DNA of 64,000 bases from Pseudomonas parafulva (lineage in GTDB: Bacteria; Pseudomonadota; Gammaproteobacteria; Pseudomonadales; Pseudomonadaceae), in contig NZ_CP019952.1 of the NCBI RefSeq assembly GCF_002021815.1, positions 341,001-405,000 of the forward strand, written 5' to 3'. Shown piece by piece: positions 50,246 through 60,884 of the stretch. Every line of letters begins with the position of its first letter. Position 1 is the first letter of the stretch. The translations under genes were made by a program, and so were the position numbers. The notes under the pieces are model-generated. The model ran no database searches. It saw only the letters and a program-made list of their open reading frames with translations, and was not told the DNA's origin.

Positions 50246-50404
50246 ACGCTTTCGCCCTTCGGGCCGATTTAGGCCAACAAAGTCCCCCCCGATGCTATAT
50301 CGCCAGCGCGCCATGCGTTAGCATCCCTCTCCGATAGCTCACGGCGGCCCGCAAGGCCGTACCAATAAGAAAACGCGCTACTTCTACTTTCAGGGGACTT
50401 GGTG

Positions 50405-51205
50405 ATGTTCAAGAAATACCTTTCGCGGCTGCTGGTGGGCATGACCGCTCTGGTAGCGGTGTCCGCTGCCCAGGCCGGGGCCATCGACGAGGCCGTCAAG
50501 CGTGGCACGCTGCGTGTGGGCATGGACCCGACCTACATGCCGTTCCAGATGACCAACAAGCGTGGCGAGATCATCGGCTTCGAGGTCGACATCCTCAAGG
50601 CCATGGCCAAGTCGATGGGCGTGAAGTTCGAAGCGGTATCCACCGCTTATGACGGCATCATTCCCGCCCTGCTGACCGACAAGTTCGACATGATCGGCAG
50701 CGGCATGACCCTGACCCAGGAGCGCAACCTGCGCCTGAACTTCAGCGAACCCTTCATCGTCGTGGGCCAGACCCTGCTGATCCGCAAGGACCTGGCCGGC
50801 GAGATCAAGTCGTACAAGGACCTGAACAACGAGAAGTATCGCCTGACCTCCAAGCTGGGGACCACCGGCGAGATGGTGGCCAAGAAGCTGATCGGCAAAG
50901 CCAAGTACCACGGCTATGACAATGAGCAGGAAGCGGTCATGGATGTGGTCAACGGCAAGGCGGATGCCTTTGTCTATGACGCTCCTTATAACGTAGTGGC
51001 CGTCGAGAAGGCCGGTGCGGGCAAGCTGCTGTTCCTCGAAGAACCCTTCACCTACGAGCCGCTGGCCTTCGGCCTGAAGAAAGGCGACTACGATAGCATC
51101 AACTTCATCAACAACTTCCTGCACCAGATCAAGCATGACGGGACCTACGATCGTATTCACGACAAGTGGTTCAAGAACAAGGACTGGCTCAAGGACATGG
51201 AATAA
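50405..51205 (+). CDS. Amino-acid ABC transporter, periplasmic binding protein
   Basis: A 266-residue family-3 solute-binding protein with a signal peptide (about 1-23, VSAAQA|GAIDE). Polar amino acid ligands are suggested by the conserved Arg in SGMTLTQERN and Asp in ADAFVYDAPYN, which bind the alpha-carboxyl and alpha-amino groups. It delivers its ligand to the permease and ATPase encoded next. The ATG at 50405 has an AGGGGA site 7 bases upstream; a GTG at 50402 is an alternative. The exact substrate cannot be told from the sequence. Confidence 0.93.
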   Translation: MFKKYLSRLLVGMTALVAVSAAQAGAIDEAVKRGTLRVGMDPTYMPFQMTNKRGEIIGFEVDILKAMAKSMGVKFEAVSTAYDGIIPALLTDKFDMIGSGMTLTQERNLRLNFSEPFIVVGQTLLIRKDLAGEIKSYKDLNNEKYRLTSKLGTTGEMVAKKLIGKAKYHGYDNEQEAVMDVVNGKADAFVYDAPYNVVAVEKAGAGKLLFLEEPFTYEPLAFGLKKGDYDSINFINNFLHQIKHDGTYDRIHDKWFKNKDWLKDME

Positions 51206-51215
51206 AAGGCACCTT

Positions 51216-51295
51216 CAGGCCGCAAGCTGCAGGCCGCAGCCAGTGACCGACCTTACGGGATCGGCCATAGGCTGCGGCTTGTGGCTTGCGGCCTG
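51216..51295. repeat. Inverted repeat between binding protein and permease genes
   Basis: CAGGCCGCAAGCTGC.. (51216-51241) and ..GGCTTGCGGCCTG (51270-51295) are reverse complements over 26 bases with few mismatches. Such a hairpin after the first gene of an ABC operon commonly protects the binding-protein mRNA and lowers permease expression. Confidence 0.75.
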
Positions 51296-51316
51296 CCGTT
51301 TTCCGGAGTATCCAAC

Positions 51317-52279
51317 GTGATCAAACACAAGAAGGCCCAGTGGCCCTGGCATGGGCTGACTGCACTGGTCCTGGTAGGCCTGGCCGTCAGCCTGTACATG
51401 GCCACCTCGATGATTTCATACGAGTGGCGCTGGAACCGCGTCCCTCAGTATTTCGCCTATCAGGCCGAGGACGTACAGCGCGCGAGCGACTACGGCACCG
51501 TGCAGGAAGTCGTCATCACCGGGGATGAAGCCCGCGTCACCTTGAAGGATGAAAGCGGGGCGCTTCAGGTCCTGGACGTGGCCAAGGACAGCCTGCAACT
51601 GAGCCGCGGCGACGATGTGGCCGAAGGGGACCAGATAGGGGTGACCCGGCACTGGGCCGCAGGGCCACTGGCTTGGGGGTTGTGGACCACACTGTGGATT
51701 TCGGTGGTTTCCGGTGCGCTGGGGCTGCTGATCGGGCTGTTTGCCGGCCTGTGCCGGTTGTCGACCAACCCCACGCTGCATGACCTGTCGACCGTCTATG
51801 TCGAGCTGGTGCGCGGCACGCCGCTGCTGGTTCAGATCTTCATCTTCTACTTCTTCATCGGCACGGTCCTGAACCTGTCGCGGGAGTTTGCCGGTGTAGC
51901 CGCCCTGGCGCTGTTCACAGGTGCCTATGTGGCGGAAATCGTGCGTGCCGGCGTGCAGTCCATCGCCAAGGGGCAGAACGAAGCTGCGCGCTCGCTGGGC
52001 CTCAATGCCGGGCAGTCGATGCGTCATGTGATACTGCCCCAGGCGTTCAAGCGTGTACTGCCGCCGTTGGCTGGTCAGTTCATCAGCCTGGTCAAGGACA
52101 CCTCGCTGGTGTCGGTGATCGCCATTACCGAACTGACGAAAAGCGGACGGGAAGCCATCACCACGTCGTTCTCGACCTTCGAGATCTGGTTCTGCGTGGC
52201 AGGCTTGTACCTGCTGATCAACCTGCCGCTGTCGCACATTGCCAGCCGGCTCGAGCGGAGGCTTGCGCAAAGTGATTGA
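51317..52279 (+). CDS. Amino-acid ABC transporter permease
   Basis: A 320-residue inner-membrane permease of the HisM/GlnP family. The ABC-binding EAA loop is visible as [24 protein letters not shown] near residue 225. The N-terminal helix (about 8-30) is followed by an unusual extracytoplasmic segment of about 75 residues (EWRWNRVP to TRHWAAG) before the core helices begin, longer than in most family members (about 220-250 residues). The start is a GTG at 51317 with CGGAG upstream. Its stop overlaps the start of the ATPase gene. Confidence 0.9.
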   Translation: MIKHKKAQWPWHGLTALVLVGLAVSLYMATSMISYEWRWNRVPQYFAYQAEDVQRASDYGTVQEVVITGDEARVTLKDESGALQVLDVAKDSLQLSRGDDVAEGDQIGVTRHWAAGPLAWGLWTTLWISVVSGALGLLIGLFAGLCRLSTNPTLHDLSTVYVELVRGTPLLVQIFIFYFFIGTVLNLSREFAGVAALALFTGAYVAEIVRAGVQSIAKGQNEAARSLGLNAGQSMRHVILPQAFKRVLPPLAGQFISLVKDTSLVSVIAITELTKSGREAITTSFSTFEIWFCVAGLYLLINLPLSHIASRLERRLAQSD

Positions 52280-53006
52280 AGTCCGTGACCTACTCAAGGT
52301 ATTCGACACCCGTGGCCATGTGGTGCGGGCGGTCGACAACGTCACCACGCACGTGGCAAAAGGCGAAGTAGTCGTGGTCCTCGGCCCTTCGGGCTCGGGC
52401 AAGTCGACCTTCTTGCGTTGCCTCAACGGCCTGGAGCACTTCGACGAGGGCCATGTGGCCATCGCCGGCCTGGATCTGGCGCACCCCAAGACCGACATCA
52501 ACGCCTACCGCCGCGAAGTCGGGATGGTGTTCCAGCATTTCAACCTGTTTCCGCACATGACCGTGCTGGAAAACCTGTGTCTGGCACAGAAGGTGGTGCG
52601 CAAGCGCAACAAGGCCGACCGCGAAGCCAAGGCCCGGGCTTTGTTGCAGAAGGTGGGGATCGCGGAGAAAGCCAACGAGTATCCGTCGCGGTTGTCGGGC
52701 GGTCAGCAGCAACGGGTCGCGATTGCCCGCGCGTTGGCCATGGACCCGAAAGTGATGCTGTTCGACGAGCCCACCTCGGCGCTGGACCCGGAAATGGTAG
52801 GGGAGGTGCTGGATGTGATGAAGACTCTGGCCCTTGAGGGCATGACCATGGTCTGCGTCACCCACGAAATGGGCTTTGCCCGTGAAGTGGCCGACCGCGT
52901 GCTGTTCTTCGACCATGGCAAGCTGCTGGAAGATGCCTCGCCAAACACGTTCTTCAATGCACCAAAGGATCCGCGCGCGCAGGCGTTCCTGCGTCAGGTG
53001 CTGTAA
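52272..53006 (+). CDS. Amino-acid ABC transporter ATP-binding protein
   Basis: A 244-residue ATPase with Walker [11 protein letters not shown]-loop [10 protein letters not shown], signature [15 protein letters not shown], Walker [14 protein letters not shown] and the switch His in THEMGFA. It energises uptake through the preceding permease. It starts at a GTG at 52272 within the last codons of the permease (overlap GTGATTGA), which matches the usual [11 protein letters not shown] start. It completes the three-gene transporter; a hairpin follows at 53032-53090. Confidence 0.96.
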   Translation: MIEVRDLLKVFDTRGHVVRAVDNVTTHVAKGEVVVVLGPSGSGKSTFLRCLNGLEHFDEGHVAIAGLDLAHPKTDINAYRREVGMVFQHFNLFPHMTVLENLCLAQKVVRKRNKADREAKARALLQKVGIAEKANEYPSRLSGGQQQRVAIARALAMDPKVMLFDEPTSALDPEMVGEVLDVMKTLALEGMTMVCVTHEMGFAREVADRVLFFDHGKLLEDASPNTFFNAPKDPRAQAFLRQVL

Positions 53007-53031
53007 CCGCTGAGGGGGCTCTGCACCCCAT

Positions 53032-53090
53032 TTGCGGAACAAGGTCGCTCTTACGACGGACCTGTATCCCTGAACGACCTTGTGCCGCAA
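53032..53090. repeat. Inverted repeat after the ABC transporter genes
   Basis: TTGCGGAACAAGGTCG (53032-53047) is the near-perfect reverse complement of CGACCTTGTGCCGCAA (53075-53090). It lies between convergent genes; no T-run is attached, so it may be a mobile or REP-like repeat rather than a simple terminator. Confidence 0.65.
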
Positions 53091-53201
53091 CGCGGCTCAA
53101 CAATCCCGTCACCTGAACCGTCCCGCCAGCTCTGCAAACGGATCCCCAGCCGTGTGAATGCCACACTTGAACTGGCTGGGCCTTCACGGGTAACCGGAAG
53201 A

Positions 53202-53999
53202 TCAGATCAGATATTGGTAAGACGGTCTTACTTTAAATGTAAAATTCTCACTCCGTGATATGGGGGGGCTCTGACGTCGGAGCGGGATTTCTTGGCGTAT
53301 ATTCATGGGGTTGATGGGCTCGAGTTGATCTAGGCCCGCTTTGTTAGCAGGCAAGCCTAATAAGTCCATTTGCCTTGCAAATTTAGAATGTAATGTAGTT
53401 ACTCTTTCCTCCAAGGCACGGATCTCAGCGCGTGAGTTCGCTTTGAGGGACTTTAATTCGCGCTTCTGCTTCTTTAATATCTTCTGATAACGGGTATGTT
53501 CGGCCCAGGCATCATAGTTTTCAGCCAAGTCTAAGCTGGTACATGTACTTTTGATGTCGGCAATAAGCTTGTCAATGCGTGATTGATGGTTGGTGATTTG
53601 CTGTCGGGTGTGCTGCATTTGATTGTAGGTATCCAGAGCAGCGGCCTTCTGGGTATCATATGCCTTTAAATACTTAGCGTACCTAGTTTTATTAAAGATG
53701 TTAATAAGGGATTGTGGAGGTATCGGATAATGCCCTGACGGGTCTTTGTAGTTTGTCGGGTCCCCGCCGCAATACGAATAACTACTAATCACGGTGAAAG
53801 GTGAGATATTGTCTGGTGAGGCGAACCGCATAATTGATGGCAGGTAAAGCCTGTAGCCATTGCCTAGTAAATATCCTCTAGAGCTGACGTCGTAAGGTTC
53901 TCCGGCGAAAGCGATAGGGACTGACGCACTTGCAGGAGAGAAACCATAGGGCGTATAAGCAGGGGTGAACAGCGTGTTGTGAGAGTTTGCGGTATACAT
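53202..53999 (-). CDS. Small RHS repeat-associated core domain protein
   Basis: A 265-residue protein. The first 90 residues hold the RHS core signature in compact form: YTPYGF, FAGEPYDVSSRGYLLGNGYRLY, MRFASPDNISPF and YCGGDPTNYKDPSGH. After the DPSGH-type junction comes a variable C-terminal region of about 170 residues rich in Lys, Gln and Arg with a likely coiled coil (YQKILKKQKRELKSLK). Short RHS-core genes of this type are frequent in P. putida and are thought to be toxin tips or swappable cassettes. Base composition is much more AT-rich than its neighbours, suggesting horizontal origin. The ATG at 53999 was chosen; a TTG two codons upstream is possible. No immunity gene is obvious next to it. 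Confidence 0.78.
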   Translation of the reverse strand: MYTANSHNTLFTPAYTPYGFSPASASVPIAFAGEPYDVSSRGYLLGNGYRLYLPSIMRFASPDNISPFTVISSYSYCGGDPTNYKDPSGHYPIPPQSLINIFNKTRYAKYLKAYDTQKAAALDTYNQMQHTRQQITNHQSRIDKLIADIKSTCTSLDLAENYDAWAEHTRYQKILKKQKRELKSLKANSRAEIRALEERVTTLHSKFARQMDLLGLPANKAGLDQLEPINPMNIRQEIPLRRQSPPISRSENFTFKVRPSYQYLI

Positions 54000-54091
54000 A
54001 TGCAACCTGCTCTGAGTTGATGTTGATAACCTATCGTGAAATTTAAAGGGGGGGCAACTGGCATTTTTGCCAGTTGCCAGCGCCAGTGTAT

Positions 54092-56035
54092 TTACAAGCT
54101 GAAACGCCTGACCATCCCCCTCAGTTGCTGCCCAAGCTGATCCAAATCTCCACTTGAAGCCGCCGTCTGCTCACTGGCTGCACTGGTCTGATCGGACGCA
54201 TCACGCACATTCAACACGCTGCGATTGATCTGTTCGGCCACCACGCTCTGCTGTTCGCTGGCCGTGGCGATCTGCTGGTTCATACCCTGGATGCTCGAGA
54301 CCGTCCCGGTGATCTGGCTCAGCGCATCGCCTGCCTTGCGGCTCAATTCCACGCTTTGCTCGGTAAGGTTCTTGCTGCTGTCCAGCAAGCGCGTAACTTC
54401 GTCGGTGCCGTTGTGCAGGCTGTCGATCAGTTGACCGATTTCTTCCGTGGCGGTGGAGGTGCGTTGGGCCAGGCCGCGCACTTCGTCGGCTACCACCGCG
54501 AAGCCCCGCCCGGCTTCACCCGCCCGTGCCGCCTCGATCGCGGCGTTGAGCGCCAGCAGGTTGGTCTGTTCGGAGACAGACTTGATCACGTCCAGAATAC
54601 TGCCGATGCGCTGACTCTCGCCGGCCAGGTGCTGCATGGCTGCCAGGCAATGGTCCATCTGCCCGGACAACTGTTCGATACGCCCAATGGCTTCGGTCAC
54701 CACCTGATCGCCCACCTGCGCCTGCTGGTCGGCATTGGTGGCGGCCATCGATGCCTGCTCTGCATTTTGCGCCACCTCCTGGACCGTGGCGCTCATCTGG
54801 TTCATGGCAGTGGCAACCTGGTCGGTCTCCTCTCGCTGCTGGTTGATGCGCACCTTGGTGTCTTCGCTGCTGGAGGCCAATTGCGACGCGGCTTGCGAGA
54901 GTTGCCCGACACCGTGGTCGATGCCGCCGATCAGTTCGCGCAAGCTTATTGTCATTTCACGCATGCTGGCCTGCAGCTTGCCCATCTCGTCGCGGCGCTG
55001 CACCGGCTCGACCTGGCTCAGGTCCCCTTTGGCGATACGTGCGGCCACCTCCAGGGTCTGGCGCAGCGGTTGGGTGATCTGCAATGTGATCAGCCACCCG
55101 GCGACCACGCCGACCAACAGCGCCAGCAGTGCCACGGTGGTCAACAGCGAGCGGGCGGCCAGTGCTTCCCTGTCGCGCTGTTCGACCTTGCGCTTGCCAA
55201 GTTCCAGGCTCACCGAGCGTAACTCGTCGCCGCGGCGCTCCATGGTGTTCTGCAGCTGCTCGGCCTTGACGGCGACTTGGCGGTACTGATCCAAGGTGGC
55301 ACGGTATCGGGCCAATTCGGTGCCTGGTTGCTCGATCACGGCGCGCGGCAGCCCGAGAGGCGCCAGGCCCTTGACCAGTTGAGCCAGGCTAGTGCCTGCG
55401 GCCTGCAAGGCGCTTTCACCGACCTTGGCGAAGTCTTCGACAGGGGCGAAGGTGTAGGCCGGTACCAGGCTCTGCTGGTTGGCGCTCTCCACATGCCGAC
55501 TCAGGGTATCCATCATGCCCAGCACATTGGTCTGCTGCCCATCGGCAGGCATCTTCAACAGGGCCTGGGTTTCAAGTTCATCGATGGCCGTGCTGAGTTT
55601 CTGTTCCTGAACCAGCAGAGCCTGGCGCAAGGTGGCGCGGCTGGTGGCAGTGCGCTGCAACTCAGTGAAGTCATCGCGCAATTGCTGCAGCAAACCCAGC
55701 TTTTCGGTGAGCATCTGCCGTGATTCTTCGACATTGCTGCGCTGCTGAAGGGTAGTGAGCCTATCGCTCAGCTGTTCGAGTATGCGGCCGATCCGCGTCT
55801 TGCTCTGCTCATCGTCGAGCACACGGTACGTGATGCGCTCGGCGCGCAGGTCCTTGGTCAGGTCATTGATTTCGCCAATTTCACTCAATTGCTGCGAGCG
55901 AACGATGGCGCCGTCCAGGGCGCGCCAGCCACTGATCGTAGTGACCAGCGTGAGCAGCAGCACCACGGCGAAACCAAGGGCCAACTTGGCGGCGACGCTG
56001 ATGTTGCCGAGCTTGCGGTTGAGGTAACCGAGCAT
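54092..56035 (-). CDS. Methyl-accepting chemotaxis protein, HBM-type (McpS-like)
   Basis: A 647-residue chemoreceptor. It has two membrane helices (about 12-33 and 288-310) around a helical periplasmic sensor of about 250 residues of the McpS-like helical bimodular (HBM) type, then HAMP and the signalling domain with the conserved hairpin tip [19 protein letters not shown]. In P. putida, McpS and McpQ of this class sense organic acids such as citrate and other TCA intermediates; McpQ is, from memory, the member at this locus, but which of the two genes here corresponds is not certain. The ATG at 56035 follows GGAG. It lies 279 bases downstream of a second receptor gene. Confidence 0.9.
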   Translation of the reverse strand: MLGYLNRKLGNISVAAKLALGFAVVLLLTLVTTISGWRALDGAIVRSQQLSEIGEINDLTKDLRAERITYRVLDDEQSKTRIGRILEQLSDRLTTLQQRSNVEESRQMLTEKLGLLQQLRDDFTELQRTATSRATLRQALLVQEQKLSTAIDELETQALLKMPADGQQTNVLGMMDTLSRHVESANQQSLVPAYTFAPVEDFAKVGESALQAAGTSLAQLVKGLAPLGLPRAVIEQPGTELARYRATLDQYRQVAVKAEQLQNTMERRGDELRSVSLELGKRKVEQRDREALAARSLLTTVALLALLVGVVAGWLITLQITQPLRQTLEVAARIAKGDLSQVEPVQRRDEMGKLQASMREMTISLRELIGGIDHGVGQLSQAASQLASSSEDTKVRINQQREETDQVATAMNQMSATVQEVAQNAEQASMAATNADQQAQVGDQVVTEAIGRIEQLSGQMDHCLAAMQHLAGESQRIGSILDVIKSVSEQTNLLALNAAIEAARAGEAGRGFAVVADEVRGLAQRTSTATEEIGQLIDSLHNGTDEVTRLLDSSKNLTEQSVELSRKAGDALSQITGTVSSIQGMNQQIATASEQQSVVAEQINRSVLNVRDASDQTSAASEQTAASSGDLDQLGQQLRGMVRRFSL

Positions 56036-56314
56036 GGGGATTCTCCGTGCAAGTGGAAGGAATGAAGAGCACGCGCAATACATGCAAGCCATCCCTGCCC
56101 ATCGGCGGAGGACGTGTAGGACTTGACCTGAAATCCATGTAGGAAAATTCGGAGCGGTCAGTCAGATCTTTTTCGGTTACGCAGCTATAACGGCAATGCC
56201 CGGTACGCGCCTATTCAAGCCACCTGCGTGCGCATAAAGAGGCTGCGTGCGAGCCTCATTCTGAATGCGCCTATTGACCGGCATGGTCATTGACCGCGCC
56301 GAAAGAGCTGCCCG

Positions 56315-58231
56315 TCAAAGCTTGAAACGCCCCACCAACTCCTGCAAGTGAGTGCCCAGGCGGGCCAGCTCGACACTGGAGCTGGCAGTCTGCTCGCTGG
56401 CCGCCGAGGTCTGGTCTGAAATATCCCGTACGTTGATCACGCTGCGGTTGATCTCTTCGGCCACCGCCGTTTGCTCCTCGGCTGCCGTGGCGATCTGCTG
56501 GTTCATCGCCTGGATGGACGAGACCGTACGGGTGATGTTTTCCAGCGAGCTGCCTGCACGGCGGGTCAGTTCGACGGTGCTGTCGGTGAGTTGCCGGCTG
56601 CTGTCCATCACGCTCGCTGCGCGCTGGGTGCCGCTTTGCAGGCCGGCGATCAGTTCCTCGATCTCTTCGGTGGATTGCTGCGTGCGTTGCGCCAGGCTGC
56701 GCACCTCGTCAGCCACCACTGCAAACCCGCGTCCGGCCTCGCCTGCACGGGCCGCTTCGATCGCCGCGTTGAGCGCCAGCAGGTTGGTCTGCTGGGCCAC
56801 CGACTTGATCACATCCAGCACGCTACCGATCTTGTCGCTTTCACCCTTGAGCTGGCTCATGGCTTCGCTGGAGTTGGCCACCTCGCTGGCCAGCCGCTCG
56901 ATCTGCGCCACCGCTTCGCTGACCACACGATCGCCCTCACGGGCCTGCTGGTCGGCCATGACGGCTGCCTCCGAGGCCTGCTCGGCGTTACGTGCCACGT
57001 CGTGAACGGTCGCCGTCATCTGGTTCATCGCCGTGGCAACCTGGTCAGTCTCCACCTTCTGGTTGGTAACCCCTGCGCTGGTCTGCTCGGTCACTGCCGA
57101 GAGCTCTTCGGCAGCACTGGCAATCTGGGTTACGCCATCGCCTATGCCACCAATCAGGTCGCGCAGGCCTTGGGTCATGCGCTGCATGCTGGCCGGCAAC
57201 TGGCCAAGCTCGTCTCGACGCCTCGAAGGCTCATGCAGGGTGAGATCGCCGCTGGCCACCCGTTCAGCCCCGCGCAGCGCCTCGCGCAGCGGCAGGATGA
57301 TCTGGCGGGTAATCACCCAGGCTGCCAGCAGGCCCAGCAAGACGGCCAGGCCCGTGGCCAACCCCAGCAACGCCTTTGCCTGAGCGGCCGCCGTGTCACG
57401 TACCTGGGTCTGCGAGCTGGTCATGGCCTGGCTGGTCTGCATCAAGGTCACGCCTTGGTCGGCCATCTGCTGCAACGCCTGGGCGCTGGCGCTCTGCGCT
57501 TCGCCGAACTGCATCACGGCGTCGCGGTAGCCGCCCATGGCGGTACTGGCGTCGGTCAGGCCGGCGGCGAATTCAGCAGGCAGCTTGGCGGGCAGCCCTC
57601 GCAACTCGTCCAGCGCCTGGTCGATGGCCTTGAGTGCCGTTTGCTGATAGTCGGCGTTGCCGCTATAGGTGTAACCACGCACCTGGAAGCGCGCTTGCTG
57701 GAGCAGGCTGTTGACGGTGACGGCATATTGGTACTGGGTGATATCGCCCGCTTGAAGCAGGCGCTGCTGGACCCGGCCCACCAGTTCGACGGCCTTGTCC
57801 GCGCTGTCCCCCAACACGCCACGGCTGGCCTCGCGCCGCAAGTTCGACTGTTTGAGCTGCGCGAAGGCTTGCTGGTAGGCCGCTACCGCATCGCGCTGCT
57901 GTTCGAGGCGCTGATGATCGGCGGGTTCGTCGATCTGGCCAAGCATCAGCTGAACCTGACGGTCCAGGGTGCCAAGCGCCTTCTCCATCTCGCCGATCGA
58001 GGCTTCGTCGCGCTGGCGCTCATAATGCTGGCGGGCAATGCGCAGTTCCTGGGCGTATTGCTGGATGATCGAGATGTTGCCCAGCTTGTCACCCCTGGCC
58101 GTGATGCTGTTCATGCCGTGCCACCCGGTCAGGGTGATGATCAGTGTCAGCAGCAACACCAGGCCGAAGCCCAGCGCCAGTTTGCGGGTCACACTCACGT
58201 TGCCCAAAAGCTGGGTTAACCATCGATTCAT
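56315..58231 (-). CDS. Methyl-accepting chemotaxis protein, HBM-type (second copy)
   Basis: A 638-residue receptor with the same plan as its neighbour: membrane helices at about 15-36 and 285-305, an HBM-like helical sensor between them, HAMP and a signalling domain tip [19 protein letters not shown]. The signalling halves of the two proteins are very similar while the sensors differ, as expected for tandem duplication followed by divergence in ligand. The ATG at 58231 follows AGGGAG. The upstream 98-base region separates it from rsmE. Ligand unknown; a TCA-cycle acid is most likely from family knowledge. Confidence 0.9.
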   Translation of the reverse strand: MNRWLTQLLGNVSVTRKLALGFGLVLLLTLIITLTGWHGMNSITARGDKLGNISIIQQYAQELRIARQHYERQRDEASIGEMEKALGTLDRQVQLMLGQIDEPADHQRLEQQRDAVAAYQQAFAQLKQSNLRREASRGVLGDSADKAVELVGRVQQRLLQAGDITQYQYAVTVNSLLQQARFQVRGYTYSGNADYQQTALKAIDQALDELRGLPAKLPAEFAAGLTDASTAMGGYRDAVMQFGEAQSASAQALQQMADQGVTLMQTSQAMTSSQTQVRDTAAAQAKALLGLATGLAVLLGLLAAWVITRQIILPLREALRGAERVASGDLTLHEPSRRRDELGQLPASMQRMTQGLRDLIGGIGDGVTQIASAAEELSAVTEQTSAGVTNQKVETDQVATAMNQMTATVHDVARNAEQASEAAVMADQQAREGDRVVSEAVAQIERLASEVANSSEAMSQLKGESDKIGSVLDVIKSVAQQTNLLALNAAIEAARAGEAGRGFAVVADEVRSLAQRTQQSTEEIEELIAGLQSGTQRAASVMDSSRQLTDSTVELTRRAGSSLENITRTVSSIQAMNQQIATAAEEQTAVAEEINRSVINVRDISDQTSAASEQTASSSVELARLGTHLQELVGRFKL

Positions 58232-58329
58232 AGAAACTCCCTGGCGGCTTGGCAGCACGATTTAGTTGTTGTTGCCAATGGCATCGGCCAGGGAAACGGA
58301 AACTTGATGGGTAAAAGCTGACCGGTTCG

Positions 58330-59037
58330 TCAGAATATACGTGAGAGCAAGGCCGTGACGGCCGTTTCCACCCGAAGGATGCGTGCACCGAGCTGCACCG
58401 GGGCCAAACCCGCTTTGCCCAGCAGATCCACCTCGTAGGGGATCCACCCGCCTTCCGGGCCAATGGCCAGGGTGACTGCCTGTTCTACCGCGCGAGGGCA
58501 GGCGGGATAGTCGCCTGGGTGACCGACCAGCCCAAGGGTGCCTTCGGCAATGGCAGGCAGACGGTCCTCGACGAAGGGTTTGAAGCGTTTTTCGATGATG
58601 ACTTCCGGCAGCACCGTGTCACGTGCCTGTTCCAGACCCAGGATCAGGTTTTCACGGATGACGTCGGGCTGAAGGAAGGGGGTTTGCCAGAAGCTCTTTT
58701 CCACCTTGTAGCTGTTAAGCAGGATCAGGCGCGGCACCCCAAGGGTGGCGACGGTCTGGAACAGCCTGCGCAGCATCTTGGGCCGTGGCACCGCCAGCAC
58801 CAGGGTCAACGGCAGCTTGGCCGGTGGTGCCTGATCGAAGCTGACGTGAAGCTCGGCCTCATGGCGCTCCAGGCGCTGCACCGTCGCCAGGCCCATCAGG
58901 CCGTTGATGCGGCCAACGCGCAACGTGTCACCGACGGCGACCCCGTGCACATCCTGCATATGGACGAAACGACGATCAGCCAATACAACCCGGTCAGCCG
59001 CGATGAAATCGGCCTCCTCCAGCAGCAGCAGGTTCAC
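58330..59037 (-). CDS. rsmE: 16S rRNA (uracil(1498)-N3)-methyltransferase RsmE
   Basis: A 235-residue SPOUT methyltransferase that methylates U1498 of 16S rRNA in the 30S subunit. It has an N-terminal PUA-like domain ([17 protein letters not shown]) and the C-terminal knot with [14 protein letters not shown] and the late [17 protein letters not shown]. It overlaps the tatC stop by four bases, so it is translationally linked to the tat genes. Length is normal for the family. Confidence 0.96.
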   Translation of the reverse strand: MNLLLLEEADFIAADRVVLADRRFVHMQDVHGVAVGDTLRVGRINGLMGLATVQRLERHEAELHVSFDQAPPAKLPLTLVLAVPRPKMLRRLFQTVATLGVPRLILLNSYKVEKSFWQTPFLQPDVIRENLILGLEQARDTVLPEVIIEKRFKPFVEDRLPAIAEGTLGLVGHPGDYPACPRAVEQAVTLAIGPEGGWIPYEVDLLGKAGLAPVQLGARILRVETAVTALLSRIF

Positions 59038-59822
59038 GGCTGCGTCGCGGGTGGTTGGTCTTGATGATCATCGGCAGGCTGTTCGTCGCTGCCACGCTTG
59101 CGAATCAGGCTGCCGCACAGCACGCCGACCTCGAACAGTAGCCACATGGGGACGGCCAACAGGGTCTGGGAGAAGATGTCCGGGGGCGTCAGCACCATGC
59201 CGACAACGAAGCAGCCAATGATCACGTAGGGGCGGATCTTCTTCAGGTACTTCACATCGACCACGCCGATCCAGACCAGCAGCACCACGGCCACCGGAAT
59301 CTCGAAGGCTACGCCGAAGGCGAAGAACAACGTCATCACGAAGTCCAGGTAGCTGGCGATGTCGGTCATCATCGATACGCCTTCAGGCGTTGCGCTGGCG
59401 AAGAAGCCAAAGATCAACGGGAAGACCAGAAAGTAGGCAAAGGCCATGCCGGCATAGAACAGCACGATGCTCGACATCAGCAGGGGTATGGCGATGCGCT
59501 TTTCATGACGGTACAGGCCTGGTGCGATGAAGCCCCAGATCTGCTGCAGGATGAAGGGGATCGCCAGGAACAGCGAAACAATCATGGTCAGCTTGAACGG
59601 CGTCAGGAAGGGCGAGGCCACGTCAGTGGCGATCATGGTCGCATTGGCGGGCAGATGATCACGCAGCGGCGCCGAGACCAGGGTGTAGATCTGCTGGGCG
59701 AAGGAAAACAACCCGGCAAAGATCAGGAAGATGACGGCAACGCAACGCAGCAGGCGGGTGCGCAGTTCGGTCAGGTGCGAAACCAGCGGCATGGGCTGGT
59801 CGTGTTCCGGGTTCTCGCTCAT
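59034..59822 (-). CDS. tatC: Twin-arginine translocase subunit TatC
   Basis: A 262-residue, six-helix inner-membrane protein that recognises the twin-arginine signal peptide. Family motifs are [15 protein letters not shown] near the start, [16 protein letters not shown] and the FGVAFEIPV segment. It overlaps tatB by four bases and rsmE at its end. The Tat pathway exports folded, often cofactor-containing proteins. Confidence 0.97.
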   Translation of the reverse strand: MSENPEHDQPMPLVSHLTELRTRLLRCVAVIFLIFAGLFSFAQQIYTLVSAPLRDHLPANATMIATDVASPFLTPFKLTMIVSLFLAIPFILQQIWGFIAPGLYRHEKRIAIPLLMSSIVLFYAGMAFAYFLVFPLIFGFFASATPEGVSMMTDIASYLDFVMTLFFAFGVAFEIPVAVVLLVWIGVVDVKYLKKIRPYVIIGCFVVGMVLTPPDIFSQTLLAVPMWLLFEVGVLCGSLIRKRGSDEQPADDHQDQPPATQP

Positions 59823-60208
59823 GGGGCTCGCGGCGGCTCGGGCGCTACAGGGGTAGGGTGCGCAGTGGCTGGGGCGGTTACATCGGTTTCAGCTGGCGTG
59901 GTTGGCAGGCCAGTGGGGGGCTGTACGGTGGCCGTGGTCACCGGAGGCTGGGCAGGCGGCGCATTGGGGTTGAGGATGCGCTTGGCCTGCTCTTCCATGT
60001 GCATGATGTGCTCGTTGTGCAGCTGGCGGCGGATGTCATCGGCGCCGATTTCGCGTTCGACTTCCATCTTGATGCTGTTGAAGCTGCGTTTGAGCCGGCC
60101 GATCCACAAGCCCGCCGTGCGGGCGGCGCCCGGCAAGCGCTCGGGGCCGAGCACCAGCAGGGCGACGAGGCCGACGAGCAGCAGCTCGCTGAAACTGATG
60201 CCGAACAT
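59819..60208 (-). CDS. tatB: Sec-independent protein translocase TatB
   Basis: A 129-residue protein with one N-terminal membrane helix ([18 protein letters not shown]), the conserved GPERLP turn and an amphipathic helix, then a long Pro/Ala/Thr-rich tail ([14 protein letters not shown] region) typical of Pseudomonas TatB. It forms the receptor complex with TatC. It begins 3 bases after the tatA stop. Confidence 0.96.
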   Translation of the reverse strand: MFGISFSELLLVGLVALLVLGPERLPGAARTAGLWIGRLKRSFNSIKMEVEREIGADDIRRQLHNEHIMHMEEQAKRILNPNAPPAQPPVTTATVQPPTGLPTTPAETDVTAPATAHPTPVAPEPPRAP

Positions 60209-60211
60209 AAG

Positions 60212-60493
60212 TCAGTCTTTCCGCTGCGGCTCTTGGACCGGTTGGGCCTGGCCTTCGATGGTATGGCCCTGGCTGGCCTGGGCAGTGGTCTGCACCGGTT
60301 GCACAGGGGGTACGGGCTGGGCCGGAGGAGGGGTAGGTTCAGCCGGCTTGGTTTCTTCTTCGTTCATGGCCTTGCGAAAGCCCTTGATCGATTCGCCCAG
60401 GTCGCTGCCGAGGTTCTTCAGCTTCTTGGTGCCGAACACCAGCACCACCACGACCAGCAGGACGATCCAGTGTTTCCAGTCAAAGATACCCAT
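60212..60493 (-). CDS. tatA: Sec-independent protein translocase TatA
   Basis: A 93-residue protein with the TatA plan: a short N-terminal membrane helix ([16 protein letters not shown]), the FGTKKL turn, an amphipathic helix ([16 protein letters not shown]) and a Pro/Gln-rich acidic tail. TatA oligomers form the translocation pore. It is the first tat gene and is 54 bases downstream of hisE, so hisI-hisE-tatABC-rsmE form one same-strand block. Confidence 0.96.
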   Translation of the reverse strand: MGIFDWKHWIVLLVVVVLVFGTKKLKNLGSDLGESIKGFRKAMNEEETKPAEPTPPPAQPVPPVQPVQTTAQASQGHTIEGQAQPVQEPQRKD

Positions 60494-60547
60494 TACGTAC
60501 TCCCGAAAATTGTGTGAAGGTCACCGGGCGTCAGCCCTGAACATACA

Positions 60548-60883
60548 TCAGGCCGAAGGCTGGCGGGCGGCTTTTTCGTCATGGCCCGACAACCCGAAGC
60601 GCCGGTCGAGCTCGTCGAGCACGGCTTGCGGGTGCTGACCCAGGGCGCTGAGCATCACCAGGCTGTGAAACCACAGGTCGGCCGTTTCATAGATGACGTC
60701 GCTGCAGTCCTTGCTGAGCGCAGCATCCTTGGCGGCAATGATGGTTTCAACCGACTCTTCGCCGAGCTTTTCCAGAATCTTGTTGAGGCCCTTGTGGTAC
60801 AGGCTGGCCACATAGGAGCTGTCCGGCGCCGCCTGTTTGCGTTCTTCGAGCACGGCGGCCAGCCGGTTGAGGGTGTCGCTCAT
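60548..60883 (-). CDS. hisE: Phosphoribosyl-ATP diphosphatase
   Basis: A 111-residue MazG-like enzyme that hydrolyses phosphoribosyl-ATP to phosphoribosyl-AMP, the second step of histidine synthesis. Motifs are [30 protein letters not shown] and [15 protein letters not shown]. It starts one base after the hisI stop and precedes tatA. It is encoded separately from hisI, as is usual in Pseudomonas. Confidence 0.96.
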   Translation of the reverse strand: MSDTLNRLAAVLEERKQAAPDSSYVASLYHKGLNKILEKLGEESVETIIAAKDAALSKDCSDVIYETADLWFHSLVMLSALGQHPQAVLDELDRRFGLSGHDEKAARQPSA

Positions 60884-60884
60884 G

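Noticed and set aside
50364..50371. AATAAGAA before the ABC binding-protein gene as a Crc motif
   Set aside because: It fits AANAANAA only with a G at one variable position and lies well upstream of the ribosome site, so support is weak.
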